In this document: one piece after another, positions 25,187 to 34,477 of the stretch | Layout: each line of letters begins with the position of its first letter | How positions within the stretch are numbered: position 1 is the first letter of the stretch | NCBI GenBank assembly: GCA_016715995.1 | Contig: JADJXF010000012.1 | Coordinates: 209,669 to 273,668, forward strand | DNA: 64,000 nucleotides | Origin: Flavobacteriales bacterium | Lineage (GTDB): Bacteria > Bacteroidota > Bacteroidia > Flavobacteriales_F > PHOS-HE28 | Direction: 5' to 3' | Position numbers and translations under genes: made by a program | Notes under the pieces: model-generated | Told to the model about the DNA's origin: nothing | What the model saw: only the letters and a program-made list of their open reading frames with translations | The model's database searches: none

Positions 25187-26599
25187 TCAGAAAGGTTGTG
25201 TGAAATGTAGGAAGAAGCCATGCTCGCCGCGCGCGTTGAGCGTGTACTCGGCGCGCAGCACCTGATCGTAGCTCGTGACCAGGTCCAGCCCGGCGCCATA
25301 GCCGCTCATCCAAGCGCCAGCGAGGAAATTGGCATCGACATAGCGGCTATCCCAAACGCGGCCCGCGTCAGCGAAGAGGTTGAGGTAGAGCGCGAGATAA
25401 AGCGTGCGGAAGGCCTCATGCGGCATCGCTTCCACACGGCCGGTGCGCGGCTTGAACAGCTGCCAGACCACGTTGGCCTTGCCCAAAGCGAAGTGCTCGC
25501 CATCAATCACGTAATACTCGTAGCCACGCACGTAATTGGCGTAACCGAGACCTTCCTGGACATAGTAGGGTGGCGTGCCCCAGGTGTGCTTGCCTCTCAG
25601 CCCCAGCGCCAAGGTCACCGGGTCGCTGATCCGCCACCATTTGCGCACGGTGGCATTCGCCGTGGTGATCGATGGCGCATTCTGCTCCACAAGACCAAGC
25701 CCGAGGCGATCGAAGCGCAACTCAGCGAAATGCCCTTCGCGCGGGAAGACCCGCAGGTCGCGACGGTCCCACGTGATGCCATACCCGGCGTGGAGGAAGC
25801 CGGTCGTACTGGCCGTGCCGCGGAAGTAATCAACCGCCGTAGTGCTCACGGTGTCACCTACCTCGGCGTGGACGCCCCCGAAGCGGAAATGGTGCCGTAT
25901 GTCGTGCGCGCGCCGCAGCGTCACCTCCATGTCCGCCTTGCGCTCGATGCGATTGGGGCCCGACGGGTTCCGGAGCAGGATGCGCTTGTTGTCAAGGGTG
26001 CCAGCGTTCACCTCGGCCTGTTCGATGTAGCCCCCACCCACGCTCATGCCCCAACGCTGCCGCGCATCGATGCCAGGCACTTTGTACCGCATGGCGAACT
26101 GGCGGGCATAGCCGAATTGGGCACGCACATACACGGTCTCGTTCCGTCCGCGGAAATTGAACTTGTTCACCGCCAGTCCGAAGTTCACCCGGTCGGGATC
26201 GCGTTGAAAGGTGTTCCACCAGGTATTGAAGTTCGGATCGGCGAGCTGGAAGATGGGCGAGGGCCAGATCGTCCACCGCTCATTCACCGTCACCTCCACC
26301 ATCGCATGGCGCATGTCGATGTAAACAGGAAGCACCGTCACGGTGTTGAAGAGCCCGGTGTTCATCAGGTTCTGCCGGCTGCGGTCCAATAGGCCATAGA
26401 ACACGGCTGCGGCCACCGTGTCATTCTCCTGCACGACCAGCTCACGCAGCACGATGCGCTCCTTGGTGGCGCGGTTCCCGATGATGGTGATCCCTACAAT
26501 ACGGACATCCTGCGCCCTGGGCAACGCATCCTGCGCCTCGCCCACGCACGCCGCCCCGATCAAGAGCAGCGGCAGGAGCGTTCGCAGCGGGCGGATCAC
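25187..26599 (-). CDS. BamA/TamA-family outer-membrane protein with one POTRA domain
   Basis: A 470-residue protein with signal peptide (LLPLLLIGAACVGEAQ), a single POTRA-like domain (residues 30-110; VRIVGITIIGNRATKERIVL), and an Omp85-type barrel with YANYVRGYEYYVIDGEHFALGK, ending HFTQPF. Start codon GTG at 26599 overlaps the CBS gene's TGA (GTGA). It is shorter than BamA. The substrate is unknown, and an FhaC/TamA-like or lipid-related role is possible. Confidence 0.82.
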   Translation of the reverse strand: MIRPLRTLLPLLLIGAACVGEAQDALPRAQDVRIVGITIIGNRATKERIVLRELVVQENDTVAAAVFYGLLDRSRQNLMNTGLFNTVTVLPVYIDMRHAMVEVTVNERWTIWPSPIFQLADPNFNTWWNTFQRDPDRVNFGLAVNKFNFRGRNETVYVRAQFGYARQFAMRYKVPGIDARQRWGMSVGGGYIEQAEVNAGTLDNKRILLRNPSGPNRIERKADMEVTLRRAHDIRHHFRFGGVHAEVGDTVSTTAVDYFRGTASTTGFLHAGYGITWDRRDLRVFPREGHFAELRFDRLGLGLVEQNAPSITTANATVRKWWRISDPVTLALGLRGKHTWGTPPYYVQEGLGYANYVRGYEYYVIDGEHFALGKANVVWQLFKPRTGRVEAMPHEAFRTLYLALYLNLFADAGRVWDSRYVDANFLAGAWMSGYGAGLDLVTSYDQVLRAEYTLNARGEHGFFLHFTQPF

Positions 26600-27258
26600 A
26601 GGTTGATGTAGCGCATCAGCTCCTCGTACCGACCGCGCAGGTCATCGTGGAGCTTGCTGCCCTGATAGGCGGTCTTCACGAAAATCTCGTAGCGCTCGAA
26701 ACTGCGGAGCACGTCGCTGATGTCTTCGCGGTTCAGCTTCAGGGTGACCTCGATCCGCGTCGAGTCAGGCAGGACGTGCGTGAAGACACTGAGCACTTTG
26801 GCGTCGTTCGCCTCCACCAGCCTGGCGATCTCGTGCAGGCTGTAGTCAATCTGGTTCATCTCCAGCACCACCACGCTGCCCGGTTCCTGGATGTTGGTGA
26901 CCTGCGCGAGGCGCTTCAAGGCCTCATGCTCGGTGATGGCGCCTTGATACACGCCCATGTCGTCGAGCACCGGCACCACCGTGAGGCCCCGTTCACTGAA
27001 GAGCTTCATCACCTCATAGATGTGCTGGCCGCTGCGTGCGTAGGGTATCTCCACGCTGTCCATCACCGCTGAAACGGCCGCCCGCGCATCGTTCCGGTCC
27101 ACGAGATCCAAGTCCTTCACGATGCCCACCAACCGCTGGCCTTCCACCACAGGCAGATGGCCCACCTTGAACTCCTCCATCCAGTCGAGCGCGCGGCCGA
27201 TATCGTCCTGCGGACGCAGGGGCGGGATGTCGGCGGTGATGAGGTCGATGGCATGCAT
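26596..27258 (-). CDS. CBS-domain pair protein
   Basis: A 220-residue protein: two CBS motifs (residues 1-60, MHAIDLITADIPPL ... VGHLPVVEGQRLVGIVKDLDL; and residues 65-125, VMDSVEIPYARSGQHI ... VPVLDDMGVYQGAITEHE) followed by an ACT-like region (NQIDYSLHEIARLVEANDAKVLSVF). It binds adenine nucleotides by family analogy. The start at 27258 is preferred, since the longer frame runs through the divergent pdxJ start. It is coupled by a 4-bp overlap to the downstream Omp85-like gene. Confidence 0.82.
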   Translation of the reverse strand: MHAIDLITADIPPLRPQDDIGRALDWMEEFKVGHLPVVEGQRLVGIVKDLDLVDRNDARAAVSAVMDSVEIPYARSGQHIYEVMKLFSERGLTVVPVLDDMGVYQGAITEHEALKRLAQVTNIQEPGSVVVLEMNQIDYSLHEIARLVEANDAKVLSVFTHVLPDSTRIEVTLKLNREDISDVLRSFERYEIFVKTAYQGSKLHDDLRGRYEELMRYINL

Positions 27259-27284
27259 GGCGAAAGCGTGGTTCCGGGCGCCGC

Positions 27285-27292
27285 TACTTTTG
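27285..27292 (+). promoter_or_regulatory. Probable -7 promoter box of the pdxJ operon
   Basis: TACTTTTG, a TAnnTTTG match, 39 bp before the GTG start of pdxJ and facing away from the CBS gene. Confidence 0.5.
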
Positions 27293-27331
27293 CGCTCCGC
27301 AGCAGGGCGGGTCAAAGTAACGGAACGAGGC

Positions 27332-28045
27332 GTGACACGACTGAGCGTCAACATCAACAAGCTGGCCACGTTGCGGAACGCGCGCGGCGGCAACAATCCG
27401 GATGTGCTGCGCTGGGCAGTGGATCTGCAGCGCTTCGGCGCGCAGGGCATCACGGTGCATCCGCGTCCCGACGAGCGGCACATCCGGCGCGACGATGTGC
27501 GGGCGCTGCGGCCGCGGGTGACCACCGAATTCAACATCGAGGGCTATCCCGGCCCGGACTTCATCGCTCTGGTGCTCGAAGTGCGCCCGGACCAGGTGAC
27601 GCTCGTGCCCGATCCCCCGGGTGTGCTCACCAGCAATGCCGGCTGGGACGCGTCTGCCGAGAAAAGCCTGCTACGCGATGTGATCAAGCGCTTCAAGTCC
27701 GAGGGCATTCGCACTTCCTTATTCATGGGCACCGACCTGGAACAGATCGCACACGCTTCGGATACCGGCACCGACCGCATCGAACTCTACACGGAGCCAT
27801 ACGCAGCCGGTTACCACCGCGATCGCGCCGCAGCTGTGGCACCCTTCGCGGCCGCCGGAGCACGAGCCACCCAGTTGGGATTGGGCCTGAATGCCGGGCA
27901 CGACCTTGATCGGGATAACCTGCGCTACTTCGTCGGCAAGGTGCCCGGGGTGCTTGAGGTCTCCATCGGCCACGCGCTGGTGTGCGACGCGCTCACCTTC
28001 GGCATGGAGAACACCGTTCAACTGTATCTGCGCGAACTCCGATGA
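27332..28045 (+). CDS. pdxJ: Pyridoxine 5'-phosphate synthase
   Basis: Condenses 3-amino-2-oxopropyl phosphate with deoxyxylulose 5-phosphate in vitamin B6 synthesis. The 237-residue TIM barrel starts at GTG (VTRLSVNINKLATLRNARGG). HPRPDERHI, EFNIEGYPG and GLGLNAGHDL are the family motifs. The longer in-frame ORF back to 27122 overlaps the divergent CBS gene and is not needed for the fold. Its stop overlaps the next ATG by 4 bp. Confidence 0.94.
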   Translation: MTRLSVNINKLATLRNARGGNNPDVLRWAVDLQRFGAQGITVHPRPDERHIRRDDVRALRPRVTTEFNIEGYPGPDFIALVLEVRPDQVTLVPDPPGVLTSNAGWDASAEKSLLRDVIKRFKSEGIRTSLFMGTDLEQIAHASDTGTDRIELYTEPYAAGYHRDRAAAVAPFAAAGARATQLGLGLNAGHDLDRDNLRYFVGKVPGVLEVSIGHALVCDALTFGMENTVQLYLRELR

Positions 28046-28836
28046 GCTCGGCTGACCTGCATTACCGGCGGCTCGGACCGGAAGGCGCCACACCGGTGGT
28101 GATCCTGCACGGCCTCTTCGGCACGAGCGACAATTGGGGCACTGTCGGCAAGGAGCTGGGCGAACCGACGACCGCCGGGGCGCAGGCGCTGGATGTCTTG
28201 CTCGTGGACCTGCGCGACCACGGCCGTTCACCGCACACCGAGGCCACCTCCTACCCGTTGATGGCCTCCGATGTGCATGCACTGGTGACGCGTCTCGGAT
28301 TGAAGGACATCGTACTGGTGGGGCATAGCATGGGCGGCAAGGCGGCGATGGTCTTCGCGCAGCAGTGGCCCGGATTGCTCAAGCACCTTGTGGTGATCGA
28401 CATCAGCCCGAAGGAGCACGCGAACAACCACGCGCACATCATCCACGCGCTCCGCTCGGCTGATCTGGATGGCGACCGCACACGGAAGGAGGTCGAAGCG
28501 CACCTCGCGCTGCACGTGAAGGAACCGGGCGTGGTGCAGTTCCTGCTGAAGAACCTCTACTGGAAAGAGGACGGCCGGCTCGCCTGGCGCGTGAACGTGT
28601 CACTGATCGAACGCGACCTCGCTGCGATACTCGCGCCCATCGGGCCGGAAACAGTGCGCGTGCCGACCCTCTTCGTGCGCGGCGGCCAGAGCGACTACAT
28701 CCTGCGCGAGGATATCCCGGCGATCAAGGAGCAATTCCCGAACAGCAGGGTTGAGACCGTGCCTTACGCAGGCCATTGGGTGCACGCGCAAGCGCCTGAC
28801 GAGGTTATCGCGATGATCCGAACCGCGACCGCATGA
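28042..28836 (+). CDS. Alpha/beta-fold hydrolase
   Basis: A 264-residue protein with oxyanion-hole region ILHGLFGTSDNW, nucleophile elbow GHSMGG (Ser near residue 97), and a C-terminal AGHWVHAQAPDE carrying the catalytic His. It resembles the YbfF-type esterases. The substrate is unknown. It is coupled by ATGA overlaps to pdxJ and to the next gene. Confidence 0.88.
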   Translation: MSSADLHYRRLGPEGATPVVILHGLFGTSDNWGTVGKELGEPTTAGAQALDVLLVDLRDHGRSPHTEATSYPLMASDVHALVTRLGLKDIVLVGHSMGGKAAMVFAQQWPGLLKHLVVIDISPKEHANNHAHIIHALRSADLDGDRTRKEVEAHLALHVKEPGVVQFLLKNLYWKEDGRLAWRVNVSLIERDLAAILAPIGPETVRVPTLFVRGGQSDYILREDIPAIKEQFPNSRVETVPYAGHWVHAQAPDEVIAMIRTATA

Positions 28837-29462
28837 GGCTCCTGCTGCTTGCCATCCTCTGCTCCGGTTCTGCGGCGATGCACGCACAGATGGACACCGT
28901 CTGGGTGCCCTATCACGGCGGCATGGACCTGCGCGAAGGCGTGTACCTCGATTTCCGCGCCTTCCGCCTGAATGCGCCCTCGGTTCCGCTGGCGCGGCTG
29001 CGCGATGACCAAGGCCAACCGGTGACCGATGTACGAAGTGTGCTGAGCAAATTGCAGCAGCTGACCGACAGCGGCATCGTGCAAAGGCTGCGCATGGACC
29101 GCATCTGGGGCTTCTGCCACAACGATGCGGTGTATGTGGCCGCTGGAAACGGCTTCTACCGCATCGGCCTGATGGGCAGCTTGGCGCACATGGTGTACGA
29201 GCAGAACTACCGCGACTGGGATCCGTACCTCTATGGCTATGGCACGGTGACCCGCACCGTGCTCGTGCAGCAGCTCATCGACATGGAGACCGGACGGGTG
29301 CTGCCTTTCAACGCTGCGGGCATGGATGCAGCGCTCACGCATGACCCGGTGCTGCAAGAGGAGTTCCGCAACCTTTCCAAGAAGCAACGCAACGGGAACG
29401 AGGCTCTCTTCCGATTCCTCCGGCTCTCCAACGAGCGCAGACCTTTGCTCCTGCCGCAATAG
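28833..29462 (+). CDS. Secreted protein of unknown function
   Basis: A 209-residue protein with a signal peptide (MRLLLLAILCSGSAAMHAQ). The mature part has a recognisable hydrophobic/aromatic pattern (RIWGFCHNDAVYVAAGNGFYRIGLMGSLAHMVYEQNYRD) but no family I can name. Third gene of the pdxJ-hydrolase run, overlapping by 4 bp. Confidence 0.65.
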   Translation: MRLLLLAILCSGSAAMHAQMDTVWVPYHGGMDLREGVYLDFRAFRLNAPSVPLARLRDDQGQPVTDVRSVLSKLQQLTDSGIVQRLRMDRIWGFCHNDAVYVAAGNGFYRIGLMGSLAHMVYEQNYRDWDPYLYGYGTVTRTVLVQQLIDMETGRVLPFNAAGMDAALTHDPVLQEEFRNLSKKQRNGNEALFRFLRLSNERRPLLLPQ

Positions 29463-29540
29463 GGCCGTTGCGCGCAACTGGCACAATCTTCGTCCAACGC
29501 TCGCACCGGTCTAATTTGGCCGCCCTTTCTCCCCCACCCG

Positions 29541-30584
29541 ATGCGCTCATTCACCCTCCACATTTGCTTCTTACTGCTCTGCGCCGCCTACGGACAGTCG
29601 AAGCAGGAATTCGTGCCTGCACTGGTGGGCTTCTACAACGTGGAGAACCTCTACGACACGCTCGATGCGCCCGGCGTGGATGACGCGGAGTTCCTGCCCG
29701 GCAGCGCCAAGCAATGGGGCAGCGCTCGTTACTTGAGGAAGCTGGACAAGACCGCCGGGGTCATCGCCGCTGTGGGCAAGGAACTGCACCCGCAAGGCCT
29801 GGCCATCCTCGGACTGTCCGAGGTCGAGAACCGCAGCGTGGTGGAGGACCTGGTGGCCCGCGAGCCGCTGAAGAAGCGTGGCTACCGCGTCGTGCTCGAG
29901 GATGGCCCGGACCGGCGCGGCGTGGATGTGGCACTGGTGTACAACCCCTCGCTCTACCGCGTGTATGCCCACCGAAGCTATCGTCTGCGCATGGCGGATA
30001 CCAGCTTCCGCACACGCGACCAGCTGCTGGTGAGCGGCGTGCTCGATGGTGACACCACGCACGTGATCGTGGCCCACTGGCCTTCACGGCGAGGCGGCGA
30101 GAAGCGCAGCGAGCCCAACCGCAAGGCCGCTGCGGAGCTCGGACGGCACATCATCGATTCACTGATGGCGATCAACGCCAACGCGCGCATCCTGTACATG
30201 GGCGACTTGAACGATGATCCTGTGAACGCGAGCGTGACGCGATTCCTTCGCGCCAGCGGCGACAAGGCGAAGGCGGTGAATGGCGCGTTCTACAACCCGA
30301 TGTACGATCCCTATCAGAAGGGCATCGGCACGCTGGCTTGGCGCGACTCCTGGAACCTCTTCGACCAGATCGTGGTGTCACCGGGCCTGGTCACCGGCGC
30401 GGGCGGGCAGTACCGGTACTACGGCGTGCGCATCTTCAACGAGCCGTACCTGCGCCAGCAGGAAGGGAACTTCGCAGGTTATCCGTTCCGCACCTTCGTG
30501 GGCGACACCTATCAGGATGGCTACAGCGATCACTTCCCCGTGTTCCTCGTGCTGGTGAAGGAGGTGAGCAAGGCCGCACCGTAG
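29541..30584 (+). CDS. Exported endonuclease/exonuclease/phosphatase-fold protein
   Basis: A 347-residue protein: signal peptide to about AAYGQ, then GFYNVENLYD (residues 29-38, catalytic Asn/Glu region), LGLSEVENR (catalytic Glu), HWPSRRGGE (His), MGDLNDDP (Asp/Asn) and SDHFPV (His) in the order of DNase I-like hydrolases. Substrate could be nucleic acid or a phosphoester. It has its own 78-bp upstream gap with TAATTTGG at 29512-29519, close to a -7 box. A hairpin follows the stop. Confidence 0.85.
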   Translation: MRSFTLHICFLLLCAAYGQSKQEFVPALVGFYNVENLYDTLDAPGVDDAEFLPGSAKQWGSARYLRKLDKTAGVIAAVGKELHPQGLAILGLSEVENRSVVEDLVAREPLKKRGYRVVLEDGPDRRGVDVALVYNPSLYRVYAHRSYRLRMADTSFRTRDQLLVSGVLDGDTTHVIVAHWPSRRGGEKRSEPNRKAAAELGRHIIDSLMAINANARILYMGDLNDDPVNASVTRFLRASGDKAKAVNGAFYNPMYDPYQKGIGTLAWRDSWNLFDQIVVSPGLVTGAGGQYRYYGVRIFNEPYLRQQEGNFAGYPFRTFVGDTYQDGYSDHFPVFLVLVKEVSKAAP

Positions 30585-30607
30585 CGCACCATCTTGTGCA
30601 TCCGTTT

Positions 30608-30624
30608 CCTTCGACGACCGAAGG
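30608..30624 (+). terminator. Hairpin downstream of the nuclease-fold gene
   Basis: CCTTCG-ACGAC-CGAAGG, a perfect 6-bp stem, 24 bp after the stop at 30584. There is no U tract, so it is only a candidate terminator or mRNA end. Confidence 0.35.
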
Positions 30625-30677
30625 CGGAATGTAACCGCAGCCATTCCGGAGCGTCGTAGCACATAGTCGCTTTCACC

Positions 30678-31532
30678 ATGACTCGCATTGCCATCCTCCT
30701 GCTTTCTCTCCTGAGCGCTTCACATGGCCTGCACGCCCAGGTCAACATCGATAGCATCCTCATCACAGGTCCCCGGCCAAAGGTGCTCCTGGTGGGCGCC
30801 TTCCACTTCCCCTACTACGATCTTGACGCCCACGTGACGGCCAAGGACAAGCGCGTGAATGTGCTGGAACCGAAACGCCAGAAGGAACTGGAGGAGCTGG
30901 TGGACCACATCGCGCGCTTCAAGCCCACGGCCATCGCGGTGGAAAGTGGCAGTAACACCGGCTACCTGCTCCGTCGCTACGAACGCTACCTGCGCACCGA
31001 TTCCATCCCGCGCCCCGACGAGATCGACCAGATCGCCTTCCGCCTCATGAAACGCTTCGGCATCGACACGCTCTACGGTGTGGATGCACCTGCGCTTGTG
31101 AACGACCTATGGAACCATCCGGATTCCATGGTGCTGCATCCCATCCTCGACAGCATCTACGCCGATTGGGACTTCACGAGCGACGATGCCATCAGCCAGC
31201 GATACAAGGCCTATTACCACGCATCAGATGCCTATCGCTTCGACCACACGCTGCTGGAGGCCTTCCAGGCGCTGAACTCCGACCAGGCAATCGATCGCGA
31301 CTTCGGTGCTTACCTGGCCGGCGACTTCAATTTGGGAAAGCACCGAGGTGCCGATGGCCTGGCCATGCACTGGTACAGCCGCAATCTGCGGATCTTCCGC
31401 AACATCCAGGAGCTGAACCTAAAGCCGACGGACCGCTTGATGGTGCTCTACGGCGCCGGGCACATGGGCGTGCTCAAACACCTCTTCGAGTGCTCCATTG
31501 AATTCGAGCTGGTGAAGTTCGGGGAGCTGTAG
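30678..31532 (+). CDS. Secreted DUF5694-type protein
   Basis: A 284-residue protein with signal peptide to HAQ, then VLLVGAFHFPYYD and PTAIAVESGSNTG, and near the end LMVLYGAGHMGVLKHL. These match the DUF5694/TraB-GumN-like group, whose GxxHxP and GxGHxxxL patterns suggest a hydrolase fold. Activity is unknown. It stands alone on the plus strand. Confidence 0.7.
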   Translation: MTRIAILLLSLLSASHGLHAQVNIDSILITGPRPKVLLVGAFHFPYYDLDAHVTAKDKRVNVLEPKRQKELEELVDHIARFKPTAIAVESGSNTGYLLRRYERYLRTDSIPRPDEIDQIAFRLMKRFGIDTLYGVDAPALVNDLWNHPDSMVLHPILDSIYADWDFTSDDAISQRYKAYYHASDAYRFDHTLLEAFQALNSDQAIDRDFGAYLAGDFNLGKHRGADGLAMHWYSRNLRIFRNIQELNLKPTDRLMVLYGAGHMGVLKHLFECSIEFELVKFGEL

Positions 31533-31559
31533 CGGACACGGGGCCGCAACACGCTTGAC

Positions 31560-32108
31560 TCAAGCTCCTTGCTCGGCGTTCATGCGCTCCTCATAGGTGT
31601 TGCGCATCGCTACATGCGTGCTCCAGAAACCGGGGGCGGTGCGCCCGTTGAGATGCTCGGCGAGGACATCAAGATGCGTGTGCCAGCCACCGGACACACC
31701 GAGCAGATCGTTGCGGCTGGGCAGACGTTTGTGTGTGAGCACCAACAAGACCTCATTGCCGCGCTCGCTGAGTTCGATCACCACCTCTGAGAGCCGCTCG
31801 GGGTCCGCTCCCCAAGTGAAGCCCAGCAGGCGCGGTGGTTCGCAACGCGTCACCCGTGCTTCCATGGTATGGCCCTTTTCATAGCGCTTGAATTCCACTG
31901 GGATTGGCTCCTGCACCGCATCCAAATCGCTATGCAACCAGGTGAGCCGCACAGCACCGCCGACATGCGGCTCAATCGGGCCGCTCGCGAGCCACTTGGC
32001 GCGCTTCTCCGATTCGATGAGGTAGGCCCATACGCGCTCGATCGGGCCGGGGAGCAGCCGCTCGAAACGTATCGTATCCGGGGCAATGAGGGATCCGTGC
32101 TTGTCCAT
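31560..32108 (-). CDS. SRPBCC (AHSA1-type) protein
   Basis: A 182-residue START-like protein (FERLLPGPIERVWAYLIESEKRAKWLASG; RLLGFTWG; TLTHKRLPS-like VLTHKRLP). It is paired with an ArsR-type repressor gene 20 bp upstream, a very common combination, so both are likely under the palindrome at 32478-32497. The ligand is unknown. Confidence 0.85.
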   Translation of the reverse strand: MDKHGSLIAPDTIRFERLLPGPIERVWAYLIESEKRAKWLASGPIEPHVGGAVRLTWLHSDLDAVQEPIPVEFKRYEKGHTMEARVTRCEPPRLLGFTWGADPERLSEVVIELSERGNEVLLVLTHKRLPSRNDLLGVSGGWHTHLDVLAEHLNGRTAPGFWSTHVAMRNTYEERMNAEQGA

Positions 32109-32128
32109 GTGCTAGGTATTTGAGGTGT

Positions 32129-32464
32129 TCAGGGTTTGGTGGCATCCTCCTCGCGCAGCAACTCCTCCAATGCATCCAATCGCGATGCCCAGAAACTGCG
32201 CGTGCTGACGATCCATTCGGCAGCCGTGGTCAAGGGCTCCGGGCGATAGCTCAGGAAATGATCGCGGCCCACCTTGCGGCGCCGCACCAGCTTGGCGCGC
32301 TCCAGCACGAGGATGTGCTTGCTCACCGCGTTCAACGACATGCTGAACGGCTGCGCAATCTCCGTGACGCGCGCTTCGCCGGATGAGAGGCGTTGCAGAA
32401 TCGCGCGGCGAGTGGGATCCGCGAGCGCGGTGAGGGTGCGGTCGAGGGTCTGTGGGGTGGCCAT
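32129..32464 (-). CDS. ArsR-family transcriptional repressor
   Basis: A 111-residue winged helix: ALADPTRRAILQRLSSGEARVTEIAQPFSMS-type sequence, recognition helix SLNAVSKHILVL, and wing RRRKVGRDHFLSYRP. It lacks the CxC metal site of arsenic sensors. This branch typically controls the co-encoded AHSA1 gene. Start at 32464 rather than 32473, because it is the usual MATPQ-like opening. Confidence 0.88.
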   Translation of the reverse strand: MATPQTLDRTLTALADPTRRAILQRLSSGEARVTEIAQPFSMSLNAVSKHILVLERAKLVRRRKVGRDHFLSYRPEPLTTAAEWIVSTRSFWASRLDALEELLREEDATKP

Positions 32465-32477
32465 CGGGAGCAAATAT

Positions 32478-32497
32478 ATTCAACCATTTGGTTGAAT
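32478..32497. promoter_or_regulatory. Perfect palindromic operator of the ArsR/AHSA1 pair
   Basis: ATTCAACCATTTGGTTGAAT: two 9-bp arms around TT, in the AT-rich patch directly upstream of the repressor ATG (13 bp away). AACCA/TGGTT half-sites are usual for repressors of this branch. It would also be close to the divergent gene at 32546. Confidence 0.75.
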
Positions 32498-32545
32498 GTA
32501 CAATGGCCTCAGAAAATTAAAAAAGCGGGGCTCTTACTTTGTTGC

Positions 32546-33439
32546 ATGAAGTTCGGCGGTGTGCCTTCTGTCTCCGGTATCGACCTGTCGCTCCCGCCCG
32601 ATCATCCGGATACGCCACGGATCATCGGCACGGGCAAGCGGAAAGGTCAGCCACGGATCCACGTCGGCTGCGCCAAGTGGAACAAAGCGGACCTCCAGAA
32701 CTTCTACCCGAAAGGGACGAAGGATGAACTGGTCTACTATGCCAGCCAGTTCAATGCGATCGAACTGAACGCCACCTTCTACCGGCAGTTCCCGCCAGCG
32801 CAGTTCGCGAACTGGGCGAAGAAGGTGCCCGATGGATTCAAGTTCTACCCGAAGGTGGTCCAGGACGTCAGCCACTTTGCCCGACTGAAGAATGTCGATC
32901 GGCTTGTCGACGACTATGTCCATGCGGTGCGGTACTTGGGCGATCGTCTTGGTGGGGTCTTCCTGCAGATGCACGAGAACTTCTCGCCGAAGGACATCGA
33001 CCGCATAGAGCCCTTCCTGAACAACTGGCCTAAGGACGTTCCACTCGCCATGGAGTTCCGGCACACCGACTGGTACAACAACGAGCCGATCGCCATGCAG
33101 CTCTATTCCATGTTGGATGCGCATCGCGTCATGAACATCATTACCGATACCGCTGGCCGACGGGACCTATTGCACATGCGGCCCACCACGCCGTCGGCCT
33201 TTGTGCGCTATGTGGGTGCGAACGATCCAGTCAGCGACCGATCACGATTGGATGAATGGGTATTGCGCTTGAAGACCTGGGTGGCACTGGGGATTGAGGA
33301 CATCCGCTTCTTCGTTCACCAGAACCATGAACTGGAGTCGCCGCTGCTGGCTGCGATCTTCATCCAGAAGCTGAACGCTGCGCTGGGAACGAAATTGAAA
33401 GTGCCGCAGACGCTGGATGAGCAGGAGACGCTCTTCTGA
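32546..33439 (+). CDS. DUF72 family protein
   Basis: A 297-residue TIM-barrel-like protein: HVGCAKWNKADLQNFYPKGT at residue 35, LNATFYRQFP, FYPKVVQDVSH, and VPLAMEFRHTDW are DUF72 hallmarks. A TTACTTTG sequence 9 bp before the ATG may be a variant -7 box. Function of the family is unknown. An upstream extension of the frame is rejected because it crosses the divergent repressor gene. Confidence 0.88.
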   Translation: MKFGGVPSVSGIDLSLPPDHPDTPRIIGTGKRKGQPRIHVGCAKWNKADLQNFYPKGTKDELVYYASQFNAIELNATFYRQFPPAQFANWAKKVPDGFKFYPKVVQDVSHFARLKNVDRLVDDYVHAVRYLGDRLGGVFLQMHENFSPKDIDRIEPFLNNWPKDVPLAMEFRHTDWYNNEPIAMQLYSMLDAHRVMNIITDTAGRRDLLHMRPTTPSAFVRYVGANDPVSDRSRLDEWVLRLKTWVALGIEDIRFFVHQNHELESPLLAAIFIQKLNAALGTKLKVPQTLDEQETLF

Positions 33440-33450
33440 CCCACACTGGA

Positions 33451-34455
33451 TCAATACCCCCCACCACCACCCTGCCCCTTCTCGATCGGATGCCAGGTGG
33501 TCTTCACCTCCTGCGTGTCGAGGATGAAGTAGGGGCTCTGGGCCTCTTCGCTGCTCCAGTCACCCACCTTCGGATACACCACACGCTTCAGGTTGCAAGT
33601 GGCTTCCTGTTCCAGCATGGTGCGCTCCTCTTGCGTGGCCGCATCCACCACAACAGCGTTGATGTCCATGTGCGTTACGAGCGGCTTGAGCAATTCCTTG
33701 CGGTAGCCGGTGAGCAGGTTCACCACGCCGCCGGGCAGGTCGCTGGTGGCGAGCACTTCGGTGAAGGTGACGGCCGGTAGCGGCATGCTCTCGCTGGCCA
33801 CCACGATGCAGGTGTTACCGCCGGCGATCACCGGGGCGATCATGCTCACTAGCCCGAGCAACGCGCTGCCTTCGGGCGCCATCACGCCCACCACACCGGT
33901 GGGTTCGTACACGCTGAAGTTGAAGTGCGAGCTGTTCGTAGGGTTCACGCTGCTGAACACCGCCTGGTACTTGTCGCACCAACCGGCGTAATAGAGCCAG
34001 CGATCGATCGCCGCTGATACACGGGCCTCGGCGTGCTCGCGCGTGCCACCATGCAGCATGATCTCGTGTACGAACTGCGCACGGCGCCCTTCCAGCATCT
34101 CGCCTATGCGGTAAAGTATCTGCCCGCGGTTGAACGCACTGCGTCCGGCCCATCCGCTCACCGCGCCGCGTGCAGCGATCACCGCATCGCGCACGTCCTT
34201 GCGGCTGCTACGGCAAATGTTGGCCAGGGGCTTGCTGTCACTACCCTTGGGCTGATAGTAACGTCCGCTCTCGGTGCGCGGGAACTTGCCGCCGATGAAG
34301 ATCTTGTAGGTCTTCATCACGGGGAGGCGCCCCTGGGCCGCGCTCGGGGCGACATCCCCTTTGGCGCTCTTACTGGACCGGGTGGTAGAACCGTTCGCGC
34401 TGTGGCCGTTTAGGTCGGCCTTTACGGTAGCGGGCTTCGAGATCGTCTTGCTCAT
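33451..34455 (-). CDS. Short aldehyde dehydrogenase paralogue without catalytic half
   Basis: A 334-residue protein. Residues 45-280 align to the N-terminal NAD-binding part of aldehyde dehydrogenases (KIFIGGKFPRTESGRYY; YEPTGVVGVMAPEGSALLGL), but the catalytic Cys domain is absent; the end reads ...HPIEKGQGGGGGY. The first 40 residues are a Ser/Gly-rich extension. Such shortened partners are usually encoded directly beside a full dehydrogenase and deoC; here those lie 10-15 kb away on the same strand. A clear promoter box stands at 34478. Confidence 0.8.
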   Translation of the reverse strand: MSKTISKPATVKADLNGHSANGSTTRSSKSAKGDVAPSAAQGRLPVMKTYKIFIGGKFPRTESGRYYQPKGSDSKPLANICRSSRKDVRDAVIAARGAVSGWAGRSAFNRGQILYRIGEMLEGRRAQFVHEIMLHGGTREHAEARVSAAIDRWLYYAGWCDKYQAVFSSVNPTNSSHFNFSVYEPTGVVGVMAPEGSALLGLVSMIAPVIAGGNTCIVVASESMPLPAVTFTEVLATSDLPGGVVNLLTGYRKELLKPLVTHMDINAVVVDAATQEERTMLEQEATCNLKRVVYPKVGDWSSEEAQSPYFILDTQEVKTTWHPIEKGQGGGGGY

Positions 34456-34477
34456 GGGCCTGGTGGCTGTGCGTAGC

